DNA of 64,000 bases from PALSA-278 sp963760285 (GCA_963760285.1 CAVXCI010000003.1:868001-932000), one strand, 5' to 3'. Positions 33,731-43,755 are shown, counted from the stretch's first letter. Notes: generated from the letters alone by a model not told the origin. Made by a program: numbers and translations.

Positions 33731-36700
33731 TCAACTTTCCCTGCGTTCATCCAATACCGCTCTGATCTTACGAACCATGGCGGACATAGTGAAGGGCTTC
33801 TGCAGCAGCGCGCAGCTATCCACCAGCAACCCATGATGGAGCACAGCCTCGTCCGCGTAGCCGGACATGAAGAGCACGCGGATGCCGGGATGCAGTTCCG
33901 CCAGGCCCTCGGCCAATTCGCGGCCGCTAAGGCCGGGCATAACCACATCGGTGAGAAGCAGATGAATTTCTCCGGTGTGGCCACGGACCACTTCGATAGC
34001 CTCCGCTGCGCTGGAAGCGGCCAGAACCTGGTACCCGTTGGTGGAGAGAGTCTCGCGCGCCAGATCGCGCACGCCGGCTTCGTCCTCGACAACAAGGATG
34101 GTCTCCGTGCCGCGCGCGCGAATTTCGGCCGCTCCGATGACATCGCGCGTGACAGCAGGCTCCTCCGCACGCGGCAGATAAACCTTGAAGGAAGAGCCGT
34201 GTCCGGGCTCGCTATGCACCCAGATGTAACCGCCGCTTTGCTTGACGATTCCATAAACGGTGGCCAAGCCGAGGCCGGTTCCCTGCCCTTGCTCCTTGGT
34301 GGTGAAGAATGGCTCGAAGATGCGTCCTTGTATTTCCGGAGTCATGCCCGTCCCGGTATCACTGACGGCCAGCATGACGTAGGCACCAGGAGCGACCATG
34401 GGACGCTCGTCGGAACAAGCGTCATCGAAAGTAATGTTGGCGGTCTCGATGGTCAGCTTTCCGCCACGCGGCATGGCATCGCGGGCGTTAACCGTAAGAT
34501 TCATCAGGACCTGCTCGACCTGATTGCGGTCCGCGCGAACATTCCACAAGCCCGGCTGCGTGGAAGCGAGGATCTCCACGTCTTCGCCGACGACACGGTG
34601 GAGCATTTCGCGCAAATCGGCGACCACGGCGTCCAAATCCAAAACGGAGGGGGCCAGAACCTGCTTGCGGCTGAAGGCCAGCAACTGGCGGGTGAGCGTG
34701 GCGGCGCGGTCCGCGGCGGTGTGAACCTGCTGCGCGCTGCGGTGCAACGTTCCGATGTTCTGCAATCCTTCGAGAAGAACATCCGTGTAGCCCTGAATGA
34801 CCATCAACAGGTTGTTGAAGTCGTGCGCGATTCCGCCGGCCAGGCACCCCACGGCTTCCATCTTCTGCGCCTGGCGAAGCTGGGCCTCCAGCTGTTTGCG
34901 GTCGGTGATATCCAGCGCCATGCAAATCACTCCGGAAGGCCGTCCCCCGGGGTTGCGCAATGGCTCGGCGTGGCAGACGTAGGAACCGCCCGCCCACTCC
35001 ATATGGAAAGTGATGGATTCGCCGGCGAGCGCGCGGCGATGCGCGGCGATCGGCAAAACACATTCGTCGGCGGTTTGGAAATATTCGGAGAGGGACATGC
35101 CCACAACCTGGCTGGGCCGCAAACCGAGACGGCCGAGGCCGGAGCCAAGACACGTAGTAAACCGCAGATGATCGTCCACGGTCCACAGCACGGCGGGAAG
35201 CTGTTCAACGAGAAGGCGCAGGCGTTCCTCGCTGGAGCGCAGGGCGTCCTCGGAGCGCTTGCGTTCGATGGCCAGAGCAATCTGGTTGCCGACAGATTCC
35301 AGGAATTCCAGGTCGCGGTGGGTATAGGCGTTTTCGTCTTCGTAGTGCTGCAAAACCAGGACGCCGATGGTGGTGCCCGAAGTGCGCAGAGGAACTCCAA
35401 TCCAGGCTGGGGAAGGAGTGCCTACCAGTTCAACGTCGCCCTGAGCAACCAGCGCATCGAACTCGCTCTGCTTGATCAGAAGTGCGCGCCCGGTGGCTAG
35501 AACGTAAGCGGTGCAACTGCGGTCCAATAGCTGCGGCGAAGGCGTTTCGTCATACTTATCCACGTGAAACTGGAAATGAAACAATCGCGTGGCCGGGTCG
35601 AACAGGGCAACGTAACAATTTTCGGCGTAAAGAACGCGGCCCAGCGCACGATGAATCAGTTGCAGCAGATCATCGAGATTGCCGGTGACGTTGACGCCGT
35701 GAATGATTTCGAAGGTTACCTGGCGCTCCATCTCCGCGCGGCGGCGCTCGGTGACGTCGCGAAATGTGATTACTGCGCCGATAAGACGGCCGTCTTCGCG
35801 GAGGGGCGCGGTCTGCAATTCAACAGGAAAAGCGGTTCCGTCCCTTCGCCACAAAGTCTCATCCCGCGCATGGGTAGCCTCGCCGGCGCGAATTACAGCG
35901 TAAATGGAGCATTCCTCCACGGGGTATGGGGTTCCATCCGCGCGCGAGTGGTGCCATAGGTTGTGTCCGTTGGCGCCGATGACTTCCTCGGGGCTATATC
36001 CCAACACGCGAGCGGCGGAGGCGTTTAGGAAGGTGACCCGGCCTTCCATATCGAGACCAAAAATCCCTTCTTCAATGGAGCCCAGGATGAGATCGTCCTG
36101 GCGCTTGATCCTCCCTATGGTCTCCTCGGCCTTCCTGGAAGAAGTGACGTCCCGCGCCACCACGAGTATGGCGGTTCGATCGCCGACGGAAAGCGGCCTG
36201 GAGCTGACTTCCACGTCAATAATCCTGCCGTCGCGATGGCGGTGCTTCCATTCGAAGTTGAGCACTGGCCCTTCGCGGGCGGCTTTCACGGCCGCAGCCA
36301 GGCGGTCAGGCTCCCCCGGCGGGTGAATGTCCATCAAACGGAGCTTTAGGAATTCGTTCTGCCGATAACCATATTGAGCGAGAGTGGCGTCATTTGCGGC
36401 GAGGATCTCGAGCGAACCGGCATCGTAAATGAACATGGGATGAGGATTGCCGGAAAACAAAAGCCGAAAACAAGCTTCGGTCTCCGCAAGGGCGACCTGC
36501 ATGTGGTGTTGCTCGGTTATGTCCAGGATAGTGCCTTCCAGCACGCAAAACTCTCCCCGAACATCCTCGGCGAAATGGACGTTGCAAATCGCCGTGAAGG
36601 GTTGGCCGTCCTTCCGCCGCAAGGTGATCTCCAGGTTATCCAGGACGCCTTGGCGCTGGAGATGCAGGATGATTTCATTCCGGCGCGCGGAGTCGGTGTG

Positions 36701-36919
36701 AAGGGCAAGCGTGCCGCAGGCCAGGGCTTCTTCGCGGGAACTGAAACCGAAAATACGGAGGAAGGCGGAATTGCAATCGAGAAGATCTCCCTCAAGGCTG
36801 GAACGGAAGGACGCGGCCAAATTATGGTCGAAGAACTGTTGGGCGGGATTGTTCCGGCCCTCCTCGAGCGTTGAACTCCTTGCCGCGAATCCCTGACCTT
36901 CGGCCTGACTCGAACTCAT
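33731..36919 (-). CDS. Hybrid sensor histidine kinase (PAS x4, GAF, HisKA, HATPase, receiver)
   Basis: A protein of about 1062 residues without membrane segments. Three PAS domains (about 30-400), a GAF domain (about 410-560) and a fourth PAS (about 565-685) precede the dimerisation helix with the phosphorylated His in GGIAHDFNNLL (near 698). The ATPase domain has N, G1 (DTGTGM) and G2 (GQGTGLGLATVYGI) boxes. A C-terminal receiver has ILVVEDE and LLLTDVVMPG (phospho-Asp near 985). The HisKA type with HDFNNLL is CckA-like. ATG 36919 is preferred; the frame stays open upstream without a better start. It is monocistronic, next to tRNA-Gln. Confidence 0.95.
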   Translation of the reverse strand: MSSSQAEGQGFAARSSTLEEGRNNPAQQFFDHNLAASFRSSLEGDLLDCNSAFLRIFGFSSREEALACGTLALHTDSARRNEIILHLQRQGVLDNLEITLRRKDGQPFTAICNVHFAEDVRGEFCVLEGTILDITEQHHMQVALAETEACFRLLFSGNPHPMFIYDAGSLEILAANDATLAQYGYRQNEFLKLRLMDIHPPGEPDRLAAAVKAAREGPVLNFEWKHRHRDGRIIDVEVSSRPLSVGDRTAILVVARDVTSSRKAEETIGRIKRQDDLILGSIEEGIFGLDMEGRVTFLNASAARVLGYSPEEVIGANGHNLWHHSRADGTPYPVEECSIYAVIRAGEATHARDETLWRRDGTAFPVELQTAPLREDGRLIGAVITFRDVTERRRAEMERQVTFEIIHGVNVTGNLDDLLQLIHRALGRVLYAENCYVALFDPATRLFHFQFHVDKYDETPSPQLLDRSCTAYVLATGRALLIKQSEFDALVAQGDVELVGTPSPAWIGVPLRTSGTTIGVLVLQHYEDENAYTHRDLEFLESVGNQIALAIERKRSEDALRSSEERLRLLVEQLPAVLWTVDDHLRFTTCLGSGLGRLGLRPSQVVGMSLSEYFQTADECVLPIAAHRRALAGESITFHMEWAGGSYVCHAEPLRNPGGRPSGVICMALDITDRKQLEAQLRQAQKMEAVGCLAGGIAHDFNNLLMVIQGYTDVLLEGLQNIGTLHRSAQQVHTAADRAATLTRQLLAFSRKQVLAPSVLDLDAVVADLREMLHRVVGEDVEILASTQPGLWNVRADRNQVEQVLMNLTVNARDAMPRGGKLTIETANITFDDACSDERPMVAPGAYVMLAVSDTGTGMTPEIQGRIFEPFFTTKEQGQGTGLGLATVYGIVKQSGGYIWVHSEPGHGSSFKVYLPRAEEPAVTRDVIGAAEIRARGTETILVVEDEAGVRDLARETLSTNGYQVLAASSAAEAIEVVRGHTGEIHLLLTDVVMPGLSGRELAEGLAELHPGIRVLFMSGYADEAVLHHGLLVDSCALLQKPFTMSAMVRKIRAVLDERRES

Positions 36920-37203
36920 GCGGACGCATCCCCCGCGCGGCATCGTATGCCGTTGGTTGCACCGTCTCTCTCGGGTAAGACCGCCGGTGGAGGACCGGAC
37001 GGGCAAAGCGCGCTGAGAGCGGCTGGGGCCCCCCTGCATGGTAAATGTTACAACTTCACGGGGTAGTTTACGCAAGAGCAAACTATAATATGGCGTTACT
37101 CTTTGGTACAAATTATATGGTGGCGAGGGAACGGCGGTCTTACGGAACCGGGGTGCGGCCCGGATGGCGCGCCCCAGAAGTCAGAAATGTCTGTTAAGGC
37201 CGA

Positions 37204-37740
37204 TTAGTGCCGGGAGCGCGATTCCGGTGGCACGATTCCGTTGTTGCGGCAGTACGCAACCAACAGGCCATAGTGTTCACCCATGTGTTCGGTATAATCT
37301 ACCCAGCCGCGAAGATGCTTCAAAAAGCCAGCGTCACTCTCCTGCTTAATGGTGGCGTCCCCCTCGGCGATGGATTTCCTCAGGAAATCCACAACCTGGG
37401 CCTTGGTCTTATACACATCGGTGGAGGGATCGTTGTCCTGATTGCCCAACTTCTGGCCCCGGAGGGAATTGACGAGCCCATAATTCGAACCGGCCACGTG
37501 AAGAAGCACCTGCTGAAACGTGCGGACCTGGTCATTGGGGCGGTAGCCGTATTCACCTTCGGACCAGTCCTCGGCCATGGCAATAATCCTGTTTCCGACA
37601 TCGCTCCCCGCCTCGAGGATTACCTGCGAAGGCGTAGGAGGCTGTTTGGACTTGTTGTCCTGCGCGGTGGATTGCGGGGAGAGAACCCCCAGGAGCATCA
37701 GAAAAGCAAGAAGCAATGCGGCGGGACGAAGCTCGTTCAT
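37204..37740 (-). CDS. Secreted DinB-family protein
   Basis: A protein of 178 residues: a signal peptide ending near LSPQSTAQ, then a DinB-like four-helix domain with EDWSEGEYGYRPNDQVRTFQQVLLHVAGSNYGLVN and YTEHMGEHYGLLVAYCRNNGIVPPESR. The His in LLHVAG and the HMGEHYG histidines could hold a metal. The start at ATG 37740 has GAGGTG upstream; an ATG two codons earlier is possible. Export is unusual for a DinB protein but common in Acidobacteriota. Confidence 0.88.
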   Translation of the reverse strand: MNELRPAALLLAFLMLLGVLSPQSTAQDNKSKQPPTPSQVILEAGSDVGNRIIAMAEDWSEGEYGYRPNDQVRTFQQVLLHVAGSNYGLVNSLRGQKLGNQDNDPSTDVYKTKAQVVDFLRKSIAEGDATIKQESDAGFLKHLRGWVDYTEHMGEHYGLLVAYCRNNGIVPPESRSRH

Positions 37741-37926
37741 GGTCATCACCTCGCGTGAATTGCGCGACATACGACCTATCGGACGCACTTGAGGGTGAAT
37801 TGGCTTATCGTCCTCGCGCGAGAGGCGTTGCGAGAAAAGCCCGGAATTTGGGCAGCGCCACCATGGGTTGGAGGCGCCGACACTGTCCGGTAGAATGACA
37901 AAGCAGGCATCCGCGGAGGAGTTCGT

Positions 37927-40314
37927 TTGACCAGGGAGAAAGATGGCGCGCCGCAAGTTCAAACCGCCGAGACGAGGGCGGCGGAGTTGGAGCGCAACTT
38001 TGAATTGATTGCCGAGGGACAGCATTTCGAGCCGTTCCAAGTGCTGGGTCCGCATTTTGCCTGTGACCGCCCGAGTCAATTGGCCATACGGACGTTCAGC
38101 CCACACGCGCAGGAGGTCAAAATTCTATGGGGCGATGCGCGCACGCTTCACGCGGCCAGGAAGGTCCACCCAGCGGGGCTCTTCGAAGCAGTTGTGCCTT
38201 TGCCCGGAAACGAAACAAAGCCTGAACTTCCCTCCCCTAACTCCTACCGCCTGCGCTTCCTTTTTACAGACGGACGGGCGCTGGAGACATTCGATACCTA
38301 CGCCTTCCCTACAGTGCTGACCGATTTCGACCTGCATTTGATGGGCGAAGGCACGCACTATTTGAAATATGAAAAATTGGGCGCGCATGAGCGTCATGTG
38401 GACGGAATCGCGGGTGTCCATTTCGCCGTTTGGGCGCCCAATGCGCGCCGCGTCAGCGTGGTGGGCGACTTCAATGGATGGGACGGGCGTATCCACGCCA
38501 TGCGCAACCGCGGGACAAGCGGCGTTTGGGAAATATTCATTCCGGGCCTTGGCGAAGGACTGGTCTACAAGTTCGAGGTTCTCTCACAATATGGCGGCCC
38601 ATCGCAATTGAAGGCCGACCCCTACGCATTTTCGTCGGAGCTGCGCCCGAACACGGCTTCCGTGGTCCGCAGCCTGGATGGCTATACATGGAATGACGCG
38701 CCGTGGGCGGACCGCCGCAAAGAAATGGGCTGGCTTTCCGGTCCTATATCCATCTATGAAGTCCATCCCGGAGCATGGCGGCGGATGGAGGCGGAGGGGA
38801 ACCGCTGGCTGACATACCGGGAGCTGGCGGAACAATTATTGCCGTACGTGAAGGAGATGGGCTTCACGCACATAGAACTGATGCCGGTGATGGAACATCC
38901 TTACGACCCTTCCTGGGGCTATCAAACCATTGGCTACTACGCCGTGACCAGCCGCTACGGTTCGCCGAAGGATTTCATGTACTTTGTGGACCGCTGCCAT
39001 CAGGAAGGCATCGGAGTGATTCTGGACTGGACCCCGGCGCACTTCCCCCGCGATGCGCACGGACTGGCATTCTTCGATGGGACGCATCTCTACGAACACG
39101 CTGACCCTCGCCGCGGAGCGCATCCGGACTGGGGTACGCTGGTATTCAATTACGGCCGCAATGAAGTACAAAATTTCCTGATTTCCAATGCTCTCTTCTG
39201 GGTGGACAAGTTTCACGCCGACGGCCTCCGCGTGGATGCGGTGGCGTCCATGCTTTATCTGGATTACTCGCGCAAAGCCGGTGAATGGGTTCCCAACCAG
39301 CGCGGCGGCCGGGAGAACCTGGAAGCGGTCACGTTTCTGCGCCGGCTGAACGAAGTGATTCATGATCGCCATCCTGGAAGCCTGATGATCGCCGAGGAAT
39401 CCACGGCATGGCCGGCGGTGACGCAGCCGGTCTACGCCGGAGGCCTGGGTTTCGATTTGAAATGGAACATGGGCTGGATGAACGACACCCTGCGCTACAT
39501 AGCACGCGATCCCATCCATCGGCGTTTTCATCACAACGAAATTACATTTTCCATGGTGTACGCCTTCAGTGAAAATTTCGTCCTGCCCTTCTCGCACGAT
39601 GAGGTGGTGCATGGGAAGCATTCGCTGCTCTCCAAGATGCCAGGAGACGAATGGCGGCAGTTCGCAAATTTGCGTCTGCTCTTCGGATGGCAATTTGCGC
39701 ACCCCGGAAAAAAACTTCTCTTCATGGGCAGCGAGCTGGCCTCCCGTCATGAATGGTCGGAATCGAGCGGGTTGGAATGGAGGCTGACGGAATCGCCCCC
39801 GCACGCGGAAATTCAAAAATTGCTGAAGGATTTGAACCATCTCTATTCGGAAGAACCGGCCCTGCATCAAGTGGAGTTCGATTGGGAAGGATTTCGTTGG
39901 CTGGATGCCAGCGATTCCGATAACAGTGTTTTCAGCTTCCTCCGGCGGGCACGAGATCCTCTGGATTTCCTTGTGGTTGTGGCCAGCTTCTCTCCCGTAG
40001 TTCGGGATGGCTATCGCGTGGGCGTGCCCAAACCCGGGCATTACGTTGAAGTATTGAACACGGATTCCCTCCACTATGGCGGGAGCAACGTGGGCAATCT
40101 GGGGGCCATCGAGTCAGAAGAAGTCCCCTGGAACGGGCAGCCGCATTCGCTAAGACTGCGAATTCCGCCACTCGGTGTTCTCTTTCTGCGCCTGCAAACG
40201 CGCCAATTCGAAAAACCAGGGACAGCCCGGAAGGTCATGCCGTCCGCTGAAACGCTGGATGAGTCCGCATCCGCCACGCAGCCCGCCGCGCGGACTGCTC
40301 CAGATAAATCGTAG
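37927..40314 (+). CDS. glgB: 1,4-alpha-glucan branching enzyme
   Basis: A 795-residue GH13 enzyme that cuts alpha-1,4 chains and rejoins them as alpha-1,6 branches in glycogen. An N-terminal domain and CBM48 (AVWAPNARRVSVVGDFNGWDG, about 160-180) precede the barrel. Catalytic residues: Asp near 437 in GLRVDAVASMLYLDYSR, Glu near 490 in MIAEESTAWP, and the third Asp in LPFSHDEVVHGKHSLL. The start is TTG 37927, with GGAGGAG seven bases upstream. The C-terminus carries about 40 extra residues rich in Ala and Thr. No other glycogen gene is nearby. Confidence 0.97.
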   Translation: MTREKDGAPQVQTAETRAAELERNFELIAEGQHFEPFQVLGPHFACDRPSQLAIRTFSPHAQEVKILWGDARTLHAARKVHPAGLFEAVVPLPGNETKPELPSPNSYRLRFLFTDGRALETFDTYAFPTVLTDFDLHLMGEGTHYLKYEKLGAHERHVDGIAGVHFAVWAPNARRVSVVGDFNGWDGRIHAMRNRGTSGVWEIFIPGLGEGLVYKFEVLSQYGGPSQLKADPYAFSSELRPNTASVVRSLDGYTWNDAPWADRRKEMGWLSGPISIYEVHPGAWRRMEAEGNRWLTYRELAEQLLPYVKEMGFTHIELMPVMEHPYDPSWGYQTIGYYAVTSRYGSPKDFMYFVDRCHQEGIGVILDWTPAHFPRDAHGLAFFDGTHLYEHADPRRGAHPDWGTLVFNYGRNEVQNFLISNALFWVDKFHADGLRVDAVASMLYLDYSRKAGEWVPNQRGGRENLEAVTFLRRLNEVIHDRHPGSLMIAEESTAWPAVTQPVYAGGLGFDLKWNMGWMNDTLRYIARDPIHRRFHHNEITFSMVYAFSENFVLPFSHDEVVHGKHSLLSKMPGDEWRQFANLRLLFGWQFAHPGKKLLFMGSELASRHEWSESSGLEWRLTESPPHAEIQKLLKDLNHLYSEEPALHQVEFDWEGFRWLDASDSDNSVFSFLRRARDPLDFLVVVASFSPVVRDGYRVGVPKPGHYVEVLNTDSLHYGGSNVGNLGAIESEEVPWNGQPHSLRLRIPPLGVLFLRLQTRQFEKPGTARKVMPSAETLDESASATQPAARTAPDKS

Positions 40315-40398
40315 CCCGCCCTCGAATCATGATTTTCCCGGAACATTGCCGGGCGCCTTGCGTACCTCAAATCAGCACATGAGCCAGGGAGGTGTATC

Positions 40399-40953
40399 GT
40401 GCGAAAACTAACGATGTGTTTGGCGGCGCTGCTGGGATTTGCGGCAGTGGTGCAGGCGGCCGGGCCAGAGCGCTGGCTGCACGTAAGAGTCGTGGACGGC
40501 GGAGAGGGCGAAACGGTGAATGTGAACGTCCCGCTCTCCATGGCCGAGAAAGTGCTGCCCGCCATTAACGAGCACAACTTTCACAATGGCAAGGTCAACG
40601 TTGGCGATATGCACATGGAGGATGTGAATCTTCCCATGCTGCTGGAGGCCATTCGTACCGCCCCGGACAACGAGTTTGTTACCGTGCAGGGCAAAGGTGA
40701 GGATGTGCGCGTGGCCAAACAACGCGGCAACCTTGTAATCCACGTCATGGAACCAGGCAAGGACGGGGAGCACGTGGATATTTCCGTACCCATGCGAGTG
40801 GTGAGTGCAATGGTGGCACAGGGCGCCAACGAACTGGATCTGAATGCGGCAGTGCGCGAGCTGGAACAACTGGGAGACACCACGCTGGTGACGGTGGAAG
40901 AAGCTTCGCATAGCGTCCACATCTGGATTGATTCGCGCAACTCGGCCGATTAG
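40399..40953 (+). CDS. Exported protein of unknown function, repeat-related to its neighbour
   Basis: A protein of 184 residues with a signal peptide (MCLAALLGFAAVVQAAG). Two similar halves each carry a strand ending in a V-x-V-P motif (VNVNVPLSMAEKVLPAI and VDISVPMRVVSAMV) followed by an amphipathic helix. The next gene contains the same motif (HVSIPIRVL). The start is GTG 40399 with AGGGAGG upstream; an ATG five codons later is possible. No named family is recognised. The pair probably forms an operon of 14-base spacing. Confidence 0.7.
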   Translation: MRKLTMCLAALLGFAAVVQAAGPERWLHVRVVDGGEGETVNVNVPLSMAEKVLPAINEHNFHNGKVNVGDMHMEDVNLPMLLEAIRTAPDNEFVTVQGKGEDVRVAKQRGNLVIHVMEPGKDGEHVDISVPMRVVSAMVAQGANELDLNAAVRELEQLGDTTLVTVEEASHSVHIWIDSRNSAD

Positions 40954-40967
40954 GGACGGAGAACCCC

Positions 40968-41402
40968 ATGACAATCTGGGAAAAGGCTCTGTGGACCGTC
41001 GGGGGAATCGCGCTAATGGGGTGCCTGCTGACCGCGTGGGACGGCGTGATCAACGTGTACGTGGTGGAAAAAGAGGCCGGCGGGCATCATTTTCATTTTG
41101 TCGTGCCGGGAATTCTGGCGCCTGTAACGCTGCGTCTGATTCCGGCCCGGTATTTTCGTGATGCAGGCAATCAGGTTCGCCCATGGTTACCGGTGATACG
41201 CGCGACTTCGGACGCACTCGCTGAAATTCCCAACACGGTGCTGGTAGAAGTGGCGGATCCGCATTCCCACGTAGTGGTTCGCACGCATAGCCATTCGCTC
41301 GTCGCGGATGTAAACGATGATGAGGAAGATGTGCATGTTTCGATCCCGATTCGCGTGTTGCGCGGCAGTATGGAAATTATCGCGGACAAACAAGCGGAAT
41401 GA
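40968..41402 (+). CDS. Membrane-anchored histidine-rich protein
   Basis: A protein of 144 residues. One N-terminal membrane segment (ALWTVGGIALMGCLLTAWDGVINVYVV), then a His-rich loop (GGHHFHFVVPG), a second His cluster (DPHSHVVVRTHSHS), an acidic stretch (DVNDDEED) and VHVSIPIRVL. The clusters could bind metal. It shares the V-x-[VI]-P repeat with the preceding exported protein, so the two may interact at the membrane surface. No family is recognised. Confidence 0.65.
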   Translation: MTIWEKALWTVGGIALMGCLLTAWDGVINVYVVEKEAGGHHFHFVVPGILAPVTLRLIPARYFRDAGNQVRPWLPVIRATSDALAEIPNTVLVEVADPHSHVVVRTHSHSLVADVNDDEEDVHVSIPIRVLRGSMEIIADKQAE

Positions 41403-41493
41403 ATGCGGCGGGAAATTGGATCAAACACGTCAGCAGAAACAAGAGACCGGCGGTCCTGCGACGGGGCGTCGGCCTCAACAAAGAACAAACCTG

Positions 41494-42171
41494 CTACTGT
41501 TGCGGCGGTTGCTGTGGAGGGCGCATGCCCATCATACCCATGGGATTGAAGGGCTGCGGCGTGCCGGTGATCTTGTCCTTGACGTCCTTGTCCACGCTCA
41601 CCAGAACAATGGCGGTGCCGTCTTTCGTAGTTGATTTCACCATCGCCATGGGCGCAACATCCGTGGAAATCCAAGTATTGGATTGGCCGTCGGCGCTCTG
41701 CCAGTGCTCGGTGACAAAAGTTCCGGCCGGCACGGTGATGGTTTCCTTGCCCAAATCCTTCCCCTGCTTTCGGACATCACCCAGGTGCGAAGTGGGGCGA
41801 CTTTGAATCATCTGCGAGGGCATCTCCATGGGAGCCTGTCCTGGAGCTTGCATAATTGTGCGGACAGCATGGGATTCATCGCCATCGTGAACGATCAATG
41901 ACTTGGTCACCATGGTCCCACGTCCGGTATCCATGGTCATTTCCATCCAGTAAGCGTCCTTGCCATCCACGGACTCTTTCCCGACGATAGCCCATTCCAT
42001 CTGCTTTTTGTCGCCGCCAGCGCGGGTAACTTCGTACACGGCACCGGTTCCGACGACCGGATTCCAAAACCCCTTCATGGCAGACATCGGTATCATGCCC
42101 TGGGCCATCAGTGGGCCAGCGGACATAATCCCCATAAGAGCAATTGCCGAAAAACGTGCCGTTCGTTTCAT
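41494..42171 (-). CDS. Exported DUF4412-like protein
   Basis: A protein of 225 residues: a signal peptide ending at SAGPLMAQG, then a beta-rich domain with GTGAVYEVTR, KKQMEWAIVGKE, DAYWMEMTMDTGRGTMVTKSLI, TVPAGTFVTEHWQS and STDVAPMAMVKSTTKDGTAIVL. The layout resembles DUF4412/LolA-like proteins that bind hydrophobic ligands. It ends in PPQQPPQQ. ATG 42171 is chosen for the signal peptide; upstream codons in the same frame are unlikely to be used. Confidence 0.65.
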   Translation of the reverse strand: MKRTARFSAIALMGIMSAGPLMAQGMIPMSAMKGFWNPVVGTGAVYEVTRAGGDKKQMEWAIVGKESVDGKDAYWMEMTMDTGRGTMVTKSLIVHDGDESHAVRTIMQAPGQAPMEMPSQMIQSRPTSHLGDVRKQGKDLGKETITVPAGTFVTEHWQSADGQSNTWISTDVAPMAMVKSTTKDGTAIVLVSVDKDVKDKITGTPQPFNPMGMMGMRPPQQPPQQ

Positions 42172-42211
42172 CCGACTGCCTCCATTTTTTCCCGAACCGG
42201 GTTCCGACAGT

Positions 42212-43009
42212 TTATAAATCAGGCCCCTGTTTGTCCACCATCTTCGCCGCGTCAAAACTCGTCTCTATCTTTGCGGCGGGAAGCTTGCAGGTGAATTGAA
42301 TGGTTTTCTCATCGTCCGGGATGACCGGCTGGCCAGTAGCCGATTGCCGGGGAAAAAGGAAGACTATCGCGCTGGTATTTCTTCCGTCTTCGGAGCGCTG
42401 AATCTGGACGTCCGTTGCCGCAATCTTCTGTTTTGTCTTTTTCAGCGTCAGCCAGGCGTCGTCCTTCAGCTGAACTTCCTTCAAGCCATCGAACGGAGTC
42501 ATATTCGTTCCGGCGACCAGAATCGCGTATTGCGACTCCGGCTGATCCAATAACTTCCGCGCGTCCTCCTCCTTGAACTTACCGGAGATAATTGCGCCGC
42601 GAATCATGGCCTCGCGGAGTGTGCGCGAGGAGACCCACCGCACGATGAAGCGGGCGTTCGGGGATGGTGAACCTCCGGAATCCTGCGCGCGGGGATCGGC
42701 GTCAATATCAGCACGTGCGATTCCGTGCGGTGCGGCCGTCCCCCCGGTGGGCATGTTGGGATCGAGTTGCACGGGCGCACTCCCGGCCATCCAGGAAAGA
42801 CTGACCGCGACGGGATGCGACCAAGGCGAATCCATGAGCGCCCTTTTAACGTCAGCGTCCGTCCACTGCTGGTAGGGCTTCTCCTTCCACGGTTCATCCC
42901 CTCCAGCGAAGACCCGGGACACGGGAACGAGCACCAGGAGAAACATGAGAGCCGCCCAGGTTCCGCCGCCGCGCGGATGGCGCGGCACTGGACCGCGCAA
43001 TTTCATCAA
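42212..43009 (-). CDS. GWxTD-like exported protein, paralogue 3
   Basis: A protein of 265 residues with an N-terminal signal sequence, then EPWKEKPYQQWTDADVKRALMDSPWSHPV, the hallmark of an acidobacterial family often named GWxTD domain proteins, followed by FIVRWVSSRTLREAMIR, YAILVAGTNMTPFDG and a final DAAKMVDKQGPDL. The same series appears in the next two genes upstream. The start overlaps the stop of the upstream paralogue. Function unknown; probably periplasmic or outer-membrane associated. Confidence 0.75.
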   Translation of the reverse strand: MMKLRGPVPRHPRGGGTWAALMFLLVLVPVSRVFAGGDEPWKEKPYQQWTDADVKRALMDSPWSHPVAVSLSWMAGSAPVQLDPNMPTGGTAAPHGIARADIDADPRAQDSGGSPSPNARFIVRWVSSRTLREAMIRGAIISGKFKEEDARKLLDQPESQYAILVAGTNMTPFDGLKEVQLKDDAWLTLKKTKQKIAATDVQIQRSEDGRNTSAIVFLFPRQSATGQPVIPDDEKTIQFTCKLPAAKIETSFDAAKMVDKQGPDL

Positions 43010-43755
43010 AGGTCCAGCCCCTTCGAGTCGCGCATTTTCGATGGGTCAAACACTGCCTGTAACGAACTGGGCCCCAGCTTGCAGTTAAAGCTCACGGACT
43101 TGGTATCGGCCGGGATGACGGGGGAACCATCCACCTTCTTCATCGGAAAAGTGAAAACAACACGGTCAACCAAATTGCCATTCTTTTCATTGCGAATGTA
43201 CTCGATCTTCGTGGGGAACACTTTATCCTTGGACCCTTTTATTTCAAGCCATGCAAGGCTGGCGTATTCTTTCTCGCTTTTCCTGTCGAACGGTACCATG
43301 TCCTTCCCCTGAAGAAGGACTTCGTAGTTTTCTTCCGGAGCGCTTACATAGTTTTCGGCCTGCTGGGGATCCCCGTTGTTGGTGAGAACATTGAGCCGAG
43401 CAATGGCGGATCGAATCGTCCGAGAAGAAGACCAAAACACCGCGAATTCGACCGGGCCGCCCCGCGCCATCTCCGCGTCGGCGTGGACCCCGGATATGGA
43501 GTTCACGTAGTCCGGACTAAGCCCGGAGGCCCCAGCCACGCTCTTCATCTCTGCAGGAGAAAGTCCGGGCCACGTTTGATCCACCTGAACGGTTCTCTCC
43601 CAAGGAGACGCCTGCATCACCTTCGCGATGTCCTTCTGATCCCACTGCTGATAGGGCTTGCTGTTCCAGGGATCGCCCCCGCCGGCCCACACCAGGGCAC
43701 CCAGCGCGAATATCGCCATGACCGTCAGAATCCGGCCGCTATTCCTGTAACACAT
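43006..43755 (-). CDS. GWxTD-like exported protein, paralogue 2
   Basis: A protein of 249 residues. Signal sequence, then DPWNSKPYQQWDQKDIAKVMQ and SPWERTVQV, then FAVFWSSSRTIRSAIARLNVL, YEVLLQGKDMVPFD, a VVFTFPMKK strand and the ending DPSKMRDSKGLDL. AGGAG lies nine bases before ATG 43755. It shares its 3' end with the start of paralogue 3 (4-base overlap), so the two are co-translated, whereas a terminator separates it from paralogue 1. Confidence 0.75.
   Translation of the reverse strand: MCYRNSGRILTVMAIFALGALVWAGGGDPWNSKPYQQWDQKDIAKVMQASPWERTVQVDQTWPGLSPAEMKSVAGASGLSPDYVNSISGVHADAEMARGGPVEFAVFWSSSRTIRSAIARLNVLTNNGDPQQAENYVSAPEENYEVLLQGKDMVPFDRKSEKEYASLAWLEIKGSKDKVFPTKIEYIRNEKNGNLVDRVVFTFPMKKVDGSPVIPADTKSVSFNCKLGPSSLQAVFDPSKMRDSKGLDL

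Noticed and set aside
33683..35500. Long open frame on the plus strand (605 codons)
   Set aside because: It is antisense to the hybrid histidine kinase, whose minus-strand frame shows conserved HisKA, ATPase and receiver motifs. The plus frame has none.
37095..37125. TTTGGTACAAA resembling the IS terminal core
   Set aside because: Only the 10-base core matches; neither the outer TGA...GATGCAT part nor the GAGAGAG part is present.
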